DNA from: G963667855 sp963667855
GTDB lineage: Bacteria; Planctomycetota; Phycisphaerae; UBA1845
Length of the DNA: 64,000 nt
Reading direction: 5' to 3'
Assembly: GCA_963667855.2 (NCBI GenBank)
Contig: CAXXKI010000013.1
Coordinates: 62,001 to 126,000 of the forward strand
In this document: piece after piece, positions 52,890 through 61,933 of the stretch
Position numbering within the stretch: position 1 is the first letter of the stretch
How the letters are laid out: each line of letters starts with the position of its first letter
Notes under the pieces: model-generated
The model's input: the letters and a program-made list of their open reading frames with translations, nothing else
Database searches by the model: none
What the model was told of the DNA's origin: nothing
Made by a program: the position numbers and the translations under genes

Positions 52890-54629
52890 ATGGACTCTTT
52901 TGACCAGTATGTAGCAATGGCAGAAACGGTAATTACTCGCAGTGTCTTGGAGACAGCGACGCCGGACCTCTATCGGCAGAATGCGTTTCGTGTTCTTCAA
53001 CTTCCGTTGCACGCTACTATGCACGACGTTACTCGACGCGAGAAGATGCTGGCGATGGCTCAGAAGCTGGGCATGCAAAGCGAAAATGGACGAGACGAAT
53101 TGCTCCCGCTATCACCGACGCCGGATGCTGACGCCATTCGAGAGGCCAAGCATCGATTGGCTGATCCCCCAAGGAGGATTATCGAGGAGATCTTCTGGTT
53201 TTGGCCCACTGAGAATAACGGAGATACCGATCAGGGTTTACTTTTTCTACGGCAGAAACGTGTCTCTGAAGCCTTAGAGCAGTGGCTGAAAGACGAGAAG
53301 GATAGTGTATCAATAGTACCTGCCCACAATTTAGCGGTTTTATACCATGTTTTGGCTCTTGATGCTGAACAAGTGGAAACAGACAATTCATCGCTGAACA
53401 AACATCTTAAGGCTGCCGAGGTCTGTTGGCGTCGGGCGTATTGCCGCTGGCGAATTCTATTGGAAGAACCCAGATTCTGGGATCATGTCGCTGCAAGGAT
53501 GGACTCTTTGGCCGATCCCAGGCTTACAGCGGAAGCTATAGAAGAGTTGAGACGGGAGTTGCCAAGGGCTCTTCTCGCTATCAGTGGGCGACTAATTCTC
53601 CGGTGTGCTGACAGGGCTTGGCACCTCCATCCGGACAACCCGCTAAACGAGTACGTAGAGCGTGCCACGCTTCATAGGGCTCTTATGGGCGAGTCTGGAT
53701 TCAACGAGGCGACTGTCGACCGTACTTTGCGGCGCATTGCGGCACCTGCACGCGAGCGGATCAAGGCGACGTGTGAACAGATAGAAGCAACGGCTAGGGG
53801 CAATCCGGAGAGGTTCGCGGACAGTGCTCAAGCACTGCTCGACAGGACGCGAAGAGCTCGACGCAAACTGGATTTGCTACTCCAGGTGGGGCACCCTTCA
53901 CACGACGCAGCTTTGGATGAAGTTACTGAGCTGGGTAGAAAGCTGACAGTCAGCTACTTTCACCAAACGGAAGATTGGCAAACCTGTCTTGGCCTGCTTG
54001 AGCAACTTTCATCATTGGCGGTTAATCGTGCTGCTCGCGAAGTTATCGAAGATGATCTTTCTGACGTACGTTACGTACGAGACGCGGGTGTATGTTTCTA
54101 CTGTGGAGAGGGCAACGCAAAGGCGTCTGACGCAGTGGAATTCTCAATGCACCTTGTTACTGATAGGAGGCAAACGTCAAGCGGAATCGAACTTGAGTAC
54201 GAACGAAACAGCGTTTCCGTGCCAAGGTGCAAGTTCTGTCGTCACTATCATATTGGTCTGCGGCAGATAGAACAGGGAGAATGGGAAACTACTATAATTG
54301 GTTTTATGATTCAAGCTTTCGGGGGCGTATCTCTTGTTCTAACCAGTATTGTTGTGTTTTTCTTAATCTTTTTCTTGCTGTCAATTGTTGGCGGTGTCGC
54401 TGGAAGCGTATTTTTTGGTGTAGTCAGTTTAGTATTAATCCCTATGTTGTATAATTATTGGAAACTTAATGCTGGAACTCCGTTTCGCATAGTCGGCAAT
54501 TGGTGGAACAAAAGGACACTTCAAGGTGAGGTTGGAGAACGTCAATCATGCGGTTATGGAAAGGGGCACCCAAGAATCCAAGCCCTGCTGGAAAAGGGTT
54601 GGAAGTTCGGCGACGAACCAAAGAACTGA
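52890..54629 (+). CDS. J-like / TPR-like membrane protein with zinc ribbon
   Basis: 579 residues. N-terminal region (about 25-80: NAFRVLQLPLHATMHDVTRREKML) resembles the start of a J domain, though the diagnostic HPD is not visible. A long helical middle could be TPR-like. A Cys pair set CFYCGEG...CKFCRHYH (about residues 405-450) looks like a zinc ribbon. Two hydrophobic segments near residues 475-530 (LVLTSIVVFFLIFFLLSIV, VFFGVVSLVLIPMLY) anchor it in the membrane. The GAAAG-type RBS and 16-base gap after the kinase gene support co-transcription. The J-domain idea rests largely on the Hsp70 neighbour. Confidence 0.5.
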   Translation: MDSFDQYVAMAETVITRSVLETATPDLYRQNAFRVLQLPLHATMHDVTRREKMLAMAQKLGMQSENGRDELLPLSPTPDADAIREAKHRLADPPRRIIEEIFWFWPTENNGDTDQGLLFLRQKRVSEALEQWLKDEKDSVSIVPAHNLAVLYHVLALDAEQVETDNSSLNKHLKAAEVCWRRAYCRWRILLEEPRFWDHVAARMDSLADPRLTAEAIEELRRELPRALLAISGRLILRCADRAWHLHPDNPLNEYVERATLHRALMGESGFNEATVDRTLRRIAAPARERIKATCEQIEATARGNPERFADSAQALLDRTRRARRKLDLLLQVGHPSHDAALDEVTELGRKLTVSYFHQTEDWQTCLGLLEQLSSLAVNRAAREVIEDDLSDVRYVRDAGVCFYCGEGNAKASDAVEFSMHLVTDRRQTSSGIELEYERNSVSVPRCKFCRHYHIGLRQIEQGEWETTIIGFMIQAFGGVSLVLTSIVVFFLIFFLLSIVGGVAGSVFFGVVSLVLIPMLYNYWKLNAGTPFRIVGNWWNKRTLQGEVGERQSCGYGKGHPRIQALLEKGWKFGDEPKN

Positions 54630-54792
54630 CAGGAACGGTGAGGCTTCGCCGAACATGTAAAGCTTGGTAGCGAGCTAGCAACATTGGTTACGATAGGGTT
54701 GTGTTGAATATGACTGTTGCTGGATGCCTGAGCTCATCAATATGGTTGACGAGTATTGGAGAAACGTATGAACGTGTGTATTAAGAGAGAAA

Positions 54793-55491
54793 TTGATGCT
54801 TAATCCAATCCGCCGTTGGCTTGGTCATACAATATCGACGGTGCGTGTTTCCTTGGAACGCGCTGAGTACATCCGCCGCAATTCCGTTTTATCCAAGGCC
54901 ATACGTTTAGTTCAAAGTGAGGGTTTGGTGGTTATGCAATCAAGCGATATTAACAGAAAAGATAGAATGAGGAACGAGATAGGTCACCCACCCGACCGGG
55001 ACAAACTGGTACGTCTAGTCTTGGACCTGGCTACCGGTATCTGGCGAACTCAACAGCGTATCAATTCCGCTTTAGGCGTCGAAGTTGACGGTGAGCGACG
55101 GGCAATTATGAGGCATCTTAGCTCTTGTGTGGATGCACTTACTAGTGCCGAAATCGAAGTGCGAGATCCTACTGGAGAACCTTACGTGGCAGGTATGGCT
55201 CTGAAGGTAATTGCGTTTCAACCGATGAATAATGTCAAACATGAGTTCGTAGCCGAGGTAATTAAACCTAGTATCTACCACCAAGGACACTTGGCTCAAG
55301 TGGGGGAGGTTATAGTGGGAACTCCACAAACCAACGCTGGCGAAGAGCCAATACGCGAGGATTCGTCAACTGGCGAGTCGTCTAGCCCACCGGCGAATTG
55401 CTCTGATCCGGAAGGACATGAAACAACGGTAGGGGAGATAGGCGCGGATACGCTTGGCGGTTGTAACTCTGAATGTCAGAAGGAAGTTTAG
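54793..55491 (+). CDS. GrpE-like nucleotide-exchange factor
   Basis: 232 residues. The N-terminal part is helical. The centre (VDALTSAEIEVRDPTGEPY; MALKVIAFQPMNNVKHEFV; EVIKPSIYHQGHLAQVGEVIVGTP) resembles the beta-rich head of GrpE, ending in a typical V-KPSI-...G-...GEVIVG run. The last 60 residues are acidic, Ser/Pro-rich and probably disordered. GrpE proteins release ADP from Hsp70; an Hsp70 gene follows after 12 bases, which supports the assignment. Confidence 0.55.
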   Translation: MMLNPIRRWLGHTISTVRVSLERAEYIRRNSVLSKAIRLVQSEGLVVMQSSDINRKDRMRNEIGHPPDRDKLVRLVLDLATGIWRTQQRINSALGVEVDGERRAIMRHLSSCVDALTSAEIEVRDPTGEPYVAGMALKVIAFQPMNNVKHEFVAEVIKPSIYHQGHLAQVGEVIVGTPQTNAGEEPIREDSSTGESSSPPANCSDPEGHETTVGEIGADTLGGCNSECQKEV

Positions 55492-55503
55492 GAAGAGGTT
55501 AAC

Positions 55504-57999
55504 ATGGAACGCGCGACAATTGACTATGGAATCGACTTGGGTACGACGAACAGCGCAATCGCGTTTGCAGATGGCGTTGAGGCGAAAGTAATTCCAAATC
55601 GCGAAGGTGCATCGTTTACTCCTTCTGCGGTTTGGCTGGATCGTAAAAACAGAATGCACGTTGGGCGTTTGGCCAAGGAACGTGCGGAATCTAACCCCGA
55701 AGAATGTGCAACTGAATTCAAGCTGCGCATGGGTGATGGCGACCGTGCAGCCCGTACGTTGCGGTACACTGAGCAACCGGTGACGCCCCAAACATTATCC
55801 TCGGAGGTTTTGAAACAATTACGGGAGGATGTGCGACAAAACACGGGAGACGAGATCAATGCTGCAGTAATTACTGTTCCAGCTGCGTTTGAGCTGCCGC
55901 AGTGTGAGGCTACACGCATGGCCGGTGAGTTGGCAGGGCTGTCAGTAACTCCGTTACTTCAAGAACCAGTCGCTGCGGCGCTGGCTTATGGATTCCAGGA
56001 AGAGAGCGACAACCTTCTGTGGCTGATTTACGATTTTGGAGGCGGAACGTTCGATGCGGCTATAATCCAGGTACGGGAGGGACGCATTGAAGTGATTAAT
56101 CATGCTGGTGACAACAACTTGGGCGGAAAGTTGATTGATTGGGATATTGTCAATAAACGTCTCGCCCCCCAACTCACGGCTTCCTACCGACTATCAGATT
56201 TCAACCGCGGTAATCCCCGCTGGCGCACTGCCTTTGCGAAACTCAAGCAGGAGGCAGAGAAGGCCAAGATCGAGATCTCGCGGACCGAGCAGCCGTACGA
56301 TCTCTGGATTGAAAATGTCTGCAAGGACGAGAGCGGTAATACGGTCGAACTGGAAATTACTTTGGGCTCGGCAGATCTCGAAGCAATAGTCAAGCCTTAC
56401 GCTACTAGGTCGGTGAATCTCTGCAAGGAGGCGCTTACTGAGAGTTCCCTTGCGCCGCGCGACCTGAATCGAGTAGTGGCCGTAGGTGGCACATCATTGT
56501 TGCCATGGCTACGTCATTCGGTTGAGCAGGAGTTGGGCATGCAGGTAGATTTCTCGTTTGATCCGATTACGATCGTTGCTCGTGGTGCAGCGATCTTCGC
56601 CGGGGGACAGAGGCTTGAGCAAAAGTCGAGAGCCAAGACTACTCCTGGCGTATTCCAGATTGAGCTTGAATACGACAGTCAGGGGGCAGATACCGAACCA
56701 CCGATCGGTGGCCGTGTGGAGACGCCGGATGCCACTGCTCTTACGGGATTCTCACTACAGTTCGTCGACGTACGTACCATGTGGCAAAGTGGCAAGATCA
56801 AGTTGGGCTCCAACGGTGTGTTTATCACCAATCTGCATGCTGATCGCGGTCGCCGCTGTGAGTACGAGATTGAGTTGTTTGATCCAAAGGGTCGTCGGCT
56901 CAAGTGTGAACCGGAACGTATCGCCTACACTAACGGGTTGGTTGTGGAAGAAGTACCGTTGATACACTCGTTAGGAGTGGCAATGGCGAATAACGAAATG
57001 GATGTATTCTTGCGAAAAGGTACGCCCCTGCCCGCTCGGCATCGTTCGGTACACCAGACAGTCTCAGATGTCTGCGGTGGACAGCAAAGTACTCTCATCA
57101 ATATTCCCATTGTCGAGGGTGAGAGCGCTCGTCGTGCGGATCGCAACCGCCGGATCGGCGTATTATCAATCTCGGGGAAGGACATCCGTCGTGATGTGCC
57201 GAGTGGTAGTGAAATAGAGATTACGCTCAACATAGATCCCTCGCGTAACGTGACTAGCTCCGCCTATATACCCGTAATCGATCAGGAGTTCGAGCAACCG
57301 TTGAAGCTGGAGAAGACGGTATCTAGCGTAGCTCAGTTAAGAGAAGAACTCGAGATACAGCGTCGTCGTCTTGAGGAGGTTCAGGAGACTGCCCGTGATC
57401 TCGCGGATTCCAAAGTCCAGGAAATGCTAAAGAGAATCGAGTGCGAAGCGATGGTTAGCCAAATCGAGGATCTTCTGGCTGCTGCCTCGCAGGATGAAGA
57501 ATCTTTGTCACCGTGTGAGAACCGGATGCTCGACCTTATGGCAGCAATCGATTCAGCAGAAGATGCTGTGGAATGGCCAGCTATGGTGAAGAAGGCCGGC
57601 ATGGTTTTGGATGAAGCCGAGAGTCTAGTGAATCGATATGGAAACCTGGAGACACAGCAGCGTTTAGACAGGTGCAAGACTGAGATTCGTGTGGCGACCC
57701 ACGCCAACGATGCGGATATGCTCAGCCGACGTATCAATGATCTTCTGGCAATCGGCTTCGGCATCCTGGAACATCGTCCGGAATGGTGGGTTAATTGTTT
57801 ACAGTCCCTAGAGGAGGACCTCGGTAAGATGCGAGATGCGAATCTTGCCAATCAGCTTTTCATTCAAGGGCGTCGCGCAATGGAAAACGATAATATCGAG
57901 GCGCTTAAAGCAGCAGTTAGTCAATTGATTCGCCTTCTGCCCATAGATGAGCGGGAAAAAGTTCGTGGTTGGGGCGGTAGTACGGTTCGAGCGTCCTGA
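55504..57999 (+). CDS. Hsp70 (DnaK-like) chaperone with extended C-terminus
   Basis: 831 residues, AGGAAGAGG before ATG 55504. The ATPase domain (about 1-375) is clear: phosphate-1 GIDLGTTNSAIAF, phosphate-2 IYDFGGGTFDAA, adenosine motif VVAVGGTSLLPWL. A substrate-binding-like beta region follows (about 400-590; GVLSISGKDIRRDVPSGSEIEI). The last 240 residues are a long helical or coiled-coil tail (QLREELEIQRRRLEEVQETARD) that ordinary DnaK (about 640 residues) lacks. It does not end in the EEVD-like or DnaK tail. It is likely a specialised Hsp70 working with the GrpE-like and J-like neighbours. Confidence 0.88.
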   Translation: MERATIDYGIDLGTTNSAIAFADGVEAKVIPNREGASFTPSAVWLDRKNRMHVGRLAKERAESNPEECATEFKLRMGDGDRAARTLRYTEQPVTPQTLSSEVLKQLREDVRQNTGDEINAAVITVPAAFELPQCEATRMAGELAGLSVTPLLQEPVAAALAYGFQEESDNLLWLIYDFGGGTFDAAIIQVREGRIEVINHAGDNNLGGKLIDWDIVNKRLAPQLTASYRLSDFNRGNPRWRTAFAKLKQEAEKAKIEISRTEQPYDLWIENVCKDESGNTVELEITLGSADLEAIVKPYATRSVNLCKEALTESSLAPRDLNRVVAVGGTSLLPWLRHSVEQELGMQVDFSFDPITIVARGAAIFAGGQRLEQKSRAKTTPGVFQIELEYDSQGADTEPPIGGRVETPDATALTGFSLQFVDVRTMWQSGKIKLGSNGVFITNLHADRGRRCEYEIELFDPKGRRLKCEPERIAYTNGLVVEEVPLIHSLGVAMANNEMDVFLRKGTPLPARHRSVHQTVSDVCGGQQSTLINIPIVEGESARRADRNRRIGVLSISGKDIRRDVPSGSEIEITLNIDPSRNVTSSAYIPVIDQEFEQPLKLEKTVSSVAQLREELEIQRRRLEEVQETARDLADSKVQEMLKRIECEAMVSQIEDLLAAASQDEESLSPCENRMLDLMAAIDSAEDAVEWPAMVKKAGMVLDEAESLVNRYGNLETQQRLDRCKTEIRVATHANDADMLSRRINDLLAIGFGILEHRPEWWVNCLQSLEEDLGKMRDANLANQLFIQGRRAMENDNIEALKAAVSQLIRLLPIDEREKVRGWGGSTVRAS

Positions 58000-58010
58000 A
58001 AGGAACGAGC

Positions 58011-58475
58011 ATGAAGTCGTTTGATGACAACATGCGGTTGAATGCGCAGTGCTTCAGTCACTCTGCTTTAATCGTGATCGATCAGGCACAAACCGAGGCA
58101 CGTGTGATGGGGTGGTCGCGAATTCGAAGCCCACACATGGGTATAGCAATCTTTGCTCATCCAGACAGTGATGTCAGCATATGTGCTCGCAAACACGGTG
58201 TGCGCGTGGAGAAAATTGTAAAGGAATTTCGAAATCAGTTTTTGGGTGACGAGAATCCCTTGGAGTGTGAAGAGATCTTGACAGAAAGCAAGTTCAGTGA
58301 AAACGCGTTGCAGTGCCTCAATCAGGCGACGCAGGTAGCGCTATCCCGGGGCGTAAAGCAGGTCGATGAGCGGGACATTTGGAGAGCTATTCTGATGGAC
58401 CCGGGTAACTTTTTCGTCAAGACTCTCTTAGCAAACGGTATCTGGCCTTTGTGGCTGCTTCCTTATGGTTGGTAG
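58011..58475 (+). CDS. Stand-alone Clp N-terminal-like domain protein
   Basis: 154 residues with two helical repeats that fit the Clp_N pattern: FSHSALIVIDQAQTEARVMG with HMGIAIFAHPDSDV, and FSENALQCLNQATQVALSRG with VDERDIWRAILMD. Clp_N domains receive substrates and adaptors for ClpA/B/C unfoldases, but no AAA+ domain is attached. AAGGA precedes ATG 58011, 11 bases after the Hsp70 stop. It may hand substrates to a Clp unfoldase encoded elsewhere, or act as an adaptor for the Hsp70. Confidence 0.55.
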   Translation: MKSFDDNMRLNAQCFSHSALIVIDQAQTEARVMGWSRIRSPHMGIAIFAHPDSDVSICARKHGVRVEKIVKEFRNQFLGDENPLECEEILTESKFSENALQCLNQATQVALSRGVKQVDERDIWRAILMDPGNFFVKTLLANGIWPLWLLPYGW

Positions 58476-58486
58476 GTGTGAGAATC

Positions 58487-59227
58487 ATGAACAATGAGAC
58501 AGGTGAAAAACATAGTTCGCGTAGTATCCGCGGGGACAGCGACTCGCTATCGAAAGGTACGGAATTCGCGGGTCATGGTTTTGGACCTCCGATCCAAGCG
58601 GATATACAGCAGAAAAGTAAATCCACCGAAGATTTCTGCATTGATGAATTAGCTGCGATCGCTGCAACTACCGATTCGTTCGCTGATGATGCGGTGGATG
58701 GGTTGCGGGAGAAGCCCCTCCTGCGAAAAGTCGACCCTGAAACTCGATTCGAAGTGTCTCAAATTATCAAATTAGCGGCTAAAACTAGACGATCGATTGG
58801 GCCGGAGGGACCGCATGATTTTGCGAACCTGCCCATTGGCATAGAGGTAGCGCATGAGCCATCACGTGTCTATGCCCGCAAGAAAGGACCGAGCGGGAAT
58901 AAGTTTACTTGGGTGTACAGGACAACTGTCAGCTGCTCTTATAGCCCGGTAGCGATTATCGAATTCGGTGCGTTCGGGCTTCATGACGGTAAGTGGGTAC
59001 TTAGTAACGTCGGCGGGCGAGCATTTACACAGCAACAATTTGCTGATTGGTACGGATGTCCAAATGGAGTGCTGATGCCGGGAAAGTCCTACTGTGATCC
59101 AAGCAATTGGAGTGGGAGCAGTTCGCTAAAGAGGAGTGTCAGTAAATGGTATTTCCTAGGAGTCGATAACCGTGGTGAACGGGTTAAGGGAGAAGCAGTT
59201 TGTGAACATCTACCAAAGCTTGAGTAA
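58487..59227 (+). CDS. Unknown protein, last gene of the Hsp70 operon
   Basis: 246 residues from ATG 58487; a longer frame from 58451 would overlap the previous gene. The N-terminal 90 residues are polar and probably disordered. The C-terminal domain (about residues 120-245) is beta-rich with many aromatics (KFTWVYRTTVSCSYSPVAI, FGAFGLHDGKWVLSNVGGR, FADWYGCPNG). I recognise no family. It starts 12 bases after the Clp_N-like gene, so it belongs to the operon. Confidence 0.55.
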   Translation: MNNETGEKHSSRSIRGDSDSLSKGTEFAGHGFGPPIQADIQQKSKSTEDFCIDELAAIAATTDSFADDAVDGLREKPLLRKVDPETRFEVSQIIKLAAKTRRSIGPEGPHDFANLPIGIEVAHEPSRVYARKKGPSGNKFTWVYRTTVSCSYSPVAIIEFGAFGLHDGKWVLSNVGGRAFTQQQFADWYGCPNGVLMPGKSYCDPSNWSGSSSLKRSVSKWYFLGVDNRGERVKGEAVCEHLPKLE

Positions 59228-59437
59228 ATGCCGACTTGCCTCTGACAATCGTACTGTTGGTTCGTTTAATTCAATCGTGACTTATCGAGGCCACTGAAAA
59301 CATCCGTATTGGCGGCTGCATTATTCCGTGAAACGAGTTTTCGTTTCGACCTATTCCTATTCCCAATATGAAATATCAAGGATTAACAAATAACCTAATT
59401 ACCCCACCTTAATGAATCGGCTCAGTGTATTTACTAA

Positions 59438-60889
59438 TATGACAGCGCTACGTATCATCGAGTAAACAGAAGCGTTTTCTTCGGCTTTTATAAGATGCCT
59501 CGTTGCGCTCCTGATAGTATTCGCTACGTTCAATCATCTCCTTCCATGAATGCCAGTAGCGGTTCCATATTTTGCCGGCCAACGCGTTCGCTGCTTCGGC
59601 GACCTGCTCGAATGTTATCTTCGGATTTTTCCCCCCGAAGCCGCGTGGTGTTGTCGGCCAGGAAGTACATCACCATTCTTGAGCAAAACCAATGGCGGAT
59701 CAGCCCTGTATAGGTCCGCACTTCAAAAGCTCCAAACCCCGCTTCCTGCTTGGCCCGCTCGAACCACTTTTCTATATGCCATCTGGCAAATGCCACTTTC
59801 ATCAGTTTTTGCAGCGTTTCTTTTTCCGACGCGTTACTTACGAAATACTTGGTTACACTTTCCTTTACGTTGCGGGCAATGATCAGCCAATACCGCCTGT
59901 CTGTCGGTTTTGATTTATTGTTGACCTTTTTCACCAGGTGAACCCGGGCGGCCTTTATCTCCCAAACCGCAGGGCCTCGAGTCGTTTCCTTGACCGTTAA
60001 ACGTCGCCATTTTTTATTGCAAAAAACAGGACTGAAACGGCATACGTTATCCACGCGTTTGGCCGCAAACGCTCCCCGTAACGAACCGTACTTCGGTAAC
60101 GTGCCCCAACATCGGAAATTCGGACGAACTTCGCCGATGCCCCGTTGCCCCAAGCGATCCAGGCCGTACCAGAACTCGGGAATAGAGCCATATTCTTCGT
60201 CAAAGGTCAGATAGGAAAAACGAACACCGTTGCCTATCGCATCGGTAACCTGATCCAACGCAATCCGCCACTTGGGGCGATAGGTTACTTCGTCCGGTAT
60301 ACCTGCAATCCGACAGCGATCCCGATCCTGATCCCAGCTTTCCGGCAAATACAAATCGCTGGCTATCATACAGGTAAACGGATTTTCCGGATCGTTATCA
60401 GTGTACAACAAGTGTTGGCCAACTATGCAATTGTCAACTTTACCCGTTTCACCGCACCATTGGCGCTGAACGCCCGGCGTTTTATCGCCTTGTTTGTGAT
60501 GACCGCTACCATCTATCACGCCGATGGCATCATCACATCCGTGTTTATCCATCACCAGTTGCCCGAGCATAGTACTTGCTCGATTGTGGTCCCACACGAA
60601 CTGCGACAGAAATTCCTGCAATGTCCGTACTGGAACGCCGGCGGCCAGAGCGATCGGCTCAATGCTTTTTCGCTTCAGGTCGGCCATCAATCCCAGCAGG
60701 TACTTTTCCCAATGTTTGAAAGTGACGTTTTTTCGAAAACAACATTCAAACCGCGATAGCAGCGCAGCCAGCGCCGGCTGCAATGATCGAATCTGATCAG
60801 CATCCATAACTTCGCCTCCTGAAAATGACTTCCAGGAACACTATCGGGTTGAATGCGGTTAAATCTTGAGCTAATCTAGCGCTGTCGTA
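59438..60889 (-). mobile_element. Second IS701-type element, 1452 bp, with CTAA target duplication
   Basis: Ends TATGACAGCGCTA (59438) and, inverted, TACGACAGCGCTA (60889), 12 of 13 identical. 4-bp duplication CTAA at 59434-59437 and 60890-60893, again a YTAR target. Distinct from the IS701 at 18034. Confidence 0.9.
59530..60807 (-). CDS. IS701-type transposase (C-terminus in +1 frame)
   Basis: 425 residues in frame 0, AGGAGG before ATG 60807. DDE-like segments: IGVIDGSGHHKQGDKT, LTFDEEYGSIPEF, WHIEKWFERAKQEAG, homologous to the enzyme at 18128. After about residue 390 the frame-0 tail (RAGRRSSERVGRQNMEPLL) is not family-like. The +1 frame continues KITFEQVAEAANALAGKIW and YYQERNEASYKSRRKR to a stop next to the terminal repeat. 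The switch lies at a G6A5 run (59626-59636 on the plus strand as T5C6), the same relative place as in the other IS701. Confidence 0.85.
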   Translation of the reverse strand: MDADQIRSLQPALAALLSRFECCFRKNVTFKHWEKYLLGLMADLKRKSIEPIALAAGVPVRTLQEFLSQFVWDHNRASTMLGQLVMDKHGCDDAIGVIDGSGHHKQGDKTPGVQRQWCGETGKVDNCIVGQHLLYTDNDPENPFTCMIASDLYLPESWDQDRDRCRIAGIPDEVTYRPKWRIALDQVTDAIGNGVRFSYLTFDEEYGSIPEFWYGLDRLGQRGIGEVRPNFRCWGTLPKYGSLRGAFAAKRVDNVCRFSPVFCNKKWRRLTVKETTRGPAVWEIKAARVHLVKKVNNKSKPTDRRYWLIIARNVKESVTKYFVSNASEKETLQKLMKVAFARWHIEKWFERAKQEAGFGAFEVRTYTGLIRHWFCSRMVMYFLADNTTRLRGEKSEDNIRAGRRSSERVGRQNMEPLLAFMEGDD

Positions 60890-61052
60890 CTAATAGACCT
60901 GCTATTGTATAACTTGCTAGAATGCAAATCTGAACTCTGTATGGGCCGGTCAAACGCAGAAATTCGAATTTACCTGGGGGGGGGAGGAAAGCAACACGCG
61001 AGAATCGCCTGTTCCCGAATTGCACCATGGGGTTGAAAACAAGGAGGTGTGT

Positions 61053-61236
61053 ATGTCCAGAAATATTCAGAGCTTGTTGGTTATTACCGGGTTAGTGTTT
61101 GCATCGTCAACTGTGATAGCGGAATCCAGAGGAGACCTGGGTAATCAACATATCTTGGCTGCACGTGCGAAAGAGGCGACAGACCAGTCTGGTTGGCAAA
61201 GTACAAATTCTTTTGATGTCAGCGGGCAGTCAAAAC
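61053..61236 (+). pseudogene. Short exported protein truncated by IS debris
   Basis: ATG 61053 behind AAGGAGG. MSRNIQSLLVITGLVFASS is a signal peptide with a probable cleavage after VIAES. About 55 residues remain before the sequence enters an IS21-like end (61217-61236) and ISL3 end. Original function not recognisable. Confidence 0.5.
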
Positions 61237-61294
61237 GGTTCTTCCGCACTTTTGGTGAAAAGCGTGAAATAGGCCGGGGTAAGCGGTAAACTGG
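61217..61294. mobile_element. Solo IS21-like end fused to an ISL3 end
   Basis: TGTCAGCGGGCAGTCAAAAC (61217-61236) is followed directly by the ISL3 end GGTTCTTCCGCACTTTTGG and about 40 further bases matching the ISL3 subterminal region. The same 20-mer plus ISL3 end occurs, inverted, at 38788-38750. Confidence 0.75.
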
Positions 61295-61302
61295 CTGGCC
61301 AG

Positions 61303-61491
61303 TTGGATGATTCTTTGGGTTAACCGATCTTCATCGTCCCGAGCCTTTGGGCAGTGACGTTGTGTAGATCGAGGTTGCTTGAGTACCCGACACGCCCGAC
61401 GTTCCGAAACCCGGGGAAAAACATTACATACCCGCTCGATCGTTTGCCGACGGCGAGTCGGGCTCAGGAGTTTGGGTACGCGGCTTCCCGT
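61303..61491 (-). pseudogene. IS3 OrfB, N-terminal fragment
   Basis: In the -1 frame relative to OrfA, the minus strand reads LLSPTRRRQTIERVCNVF, then SERRACRVLKQPRSTQR and DRLTQRIIQLASQF, the usual start of an IS3 OrfB. It breaks off before the RxGYRRI region and the DDE core. The remaining frame reads ISL3 sequence to a stop at 61219. Confidence 0.7.
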
Positions 61492-61742
61492 AAGATAGTA
61501 TTGTCTAAAGCCTGATCTGCAACCAGCTTCTTCAAACGTGCGTTCTCTCGTTCAAGTTCCTTGAGCCGTTTGGCCTGGTCCATGCCCAACGCTCCGTATT
61601 CCTTACGCCAGCGGTAATAGGTTTGATCGGTAATGCCCAGTTGCCTGCAAACCTCGGATATGGTTCTCCCTTTGGCTAACTCCACCTCGGCTTCACGCAA
61701 CTTGTGAATGATCTGTTCAGTTGAATAACGCTTCCGGCTCAT
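61464..61742 (-). CDS. IS3-family OrfA
   Basis: 92 residues from ATG 61742 (GGAGG 7 bases upstream). HTH region EQIIHKLREAEVELAKGRTI...CRQLGITDQTYYRWRKEYG followed by a leucine-zipper-like helix (RLKELERENARLKKLVADQAL), the standard OrfA layout. OrfB is truncated, so the element cannot move by itself. Confidence 0.9.
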   Translation of the reverse strand: MSRKRYSTEQIIHKLREAEVELAKGRTISEVCRQLGITDQTYYRWRKEYGALGMDQAKRLKELERENARLKKLVADQALDNTILREAAYPNS

Positions 61743-61933
61743 TGTATGACCTCCATTCATGAATGATCCTCGCTAAGAGTATATCACTCTCAGACTGGAC
61801 CGGTGTCTGGGGGGCAGGTCAATACCGGTCCAATTTACCTGCATCGGCTTTAAATTGTCGGCCACAAACAGTAAACTTCAATTTAGGGTATTTAATATAA
61901 GTAATAATTGGTTATCAGATACCGAGAGAAGGA

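Larger units (their letters stand above)
61295..61821 (-). mobile_element. Truncated IS3-family element
   Basis: The right end at 61821, read inward, begins TGACCTGCCCCCCAGACACC, typical of an IS3 subgroup. OrfA is complete and OrfB is cut near 61295 by the ISL3 debris. About 530 bases of an expected 1.2-1.4 kb remain. Confidence 0.75.
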
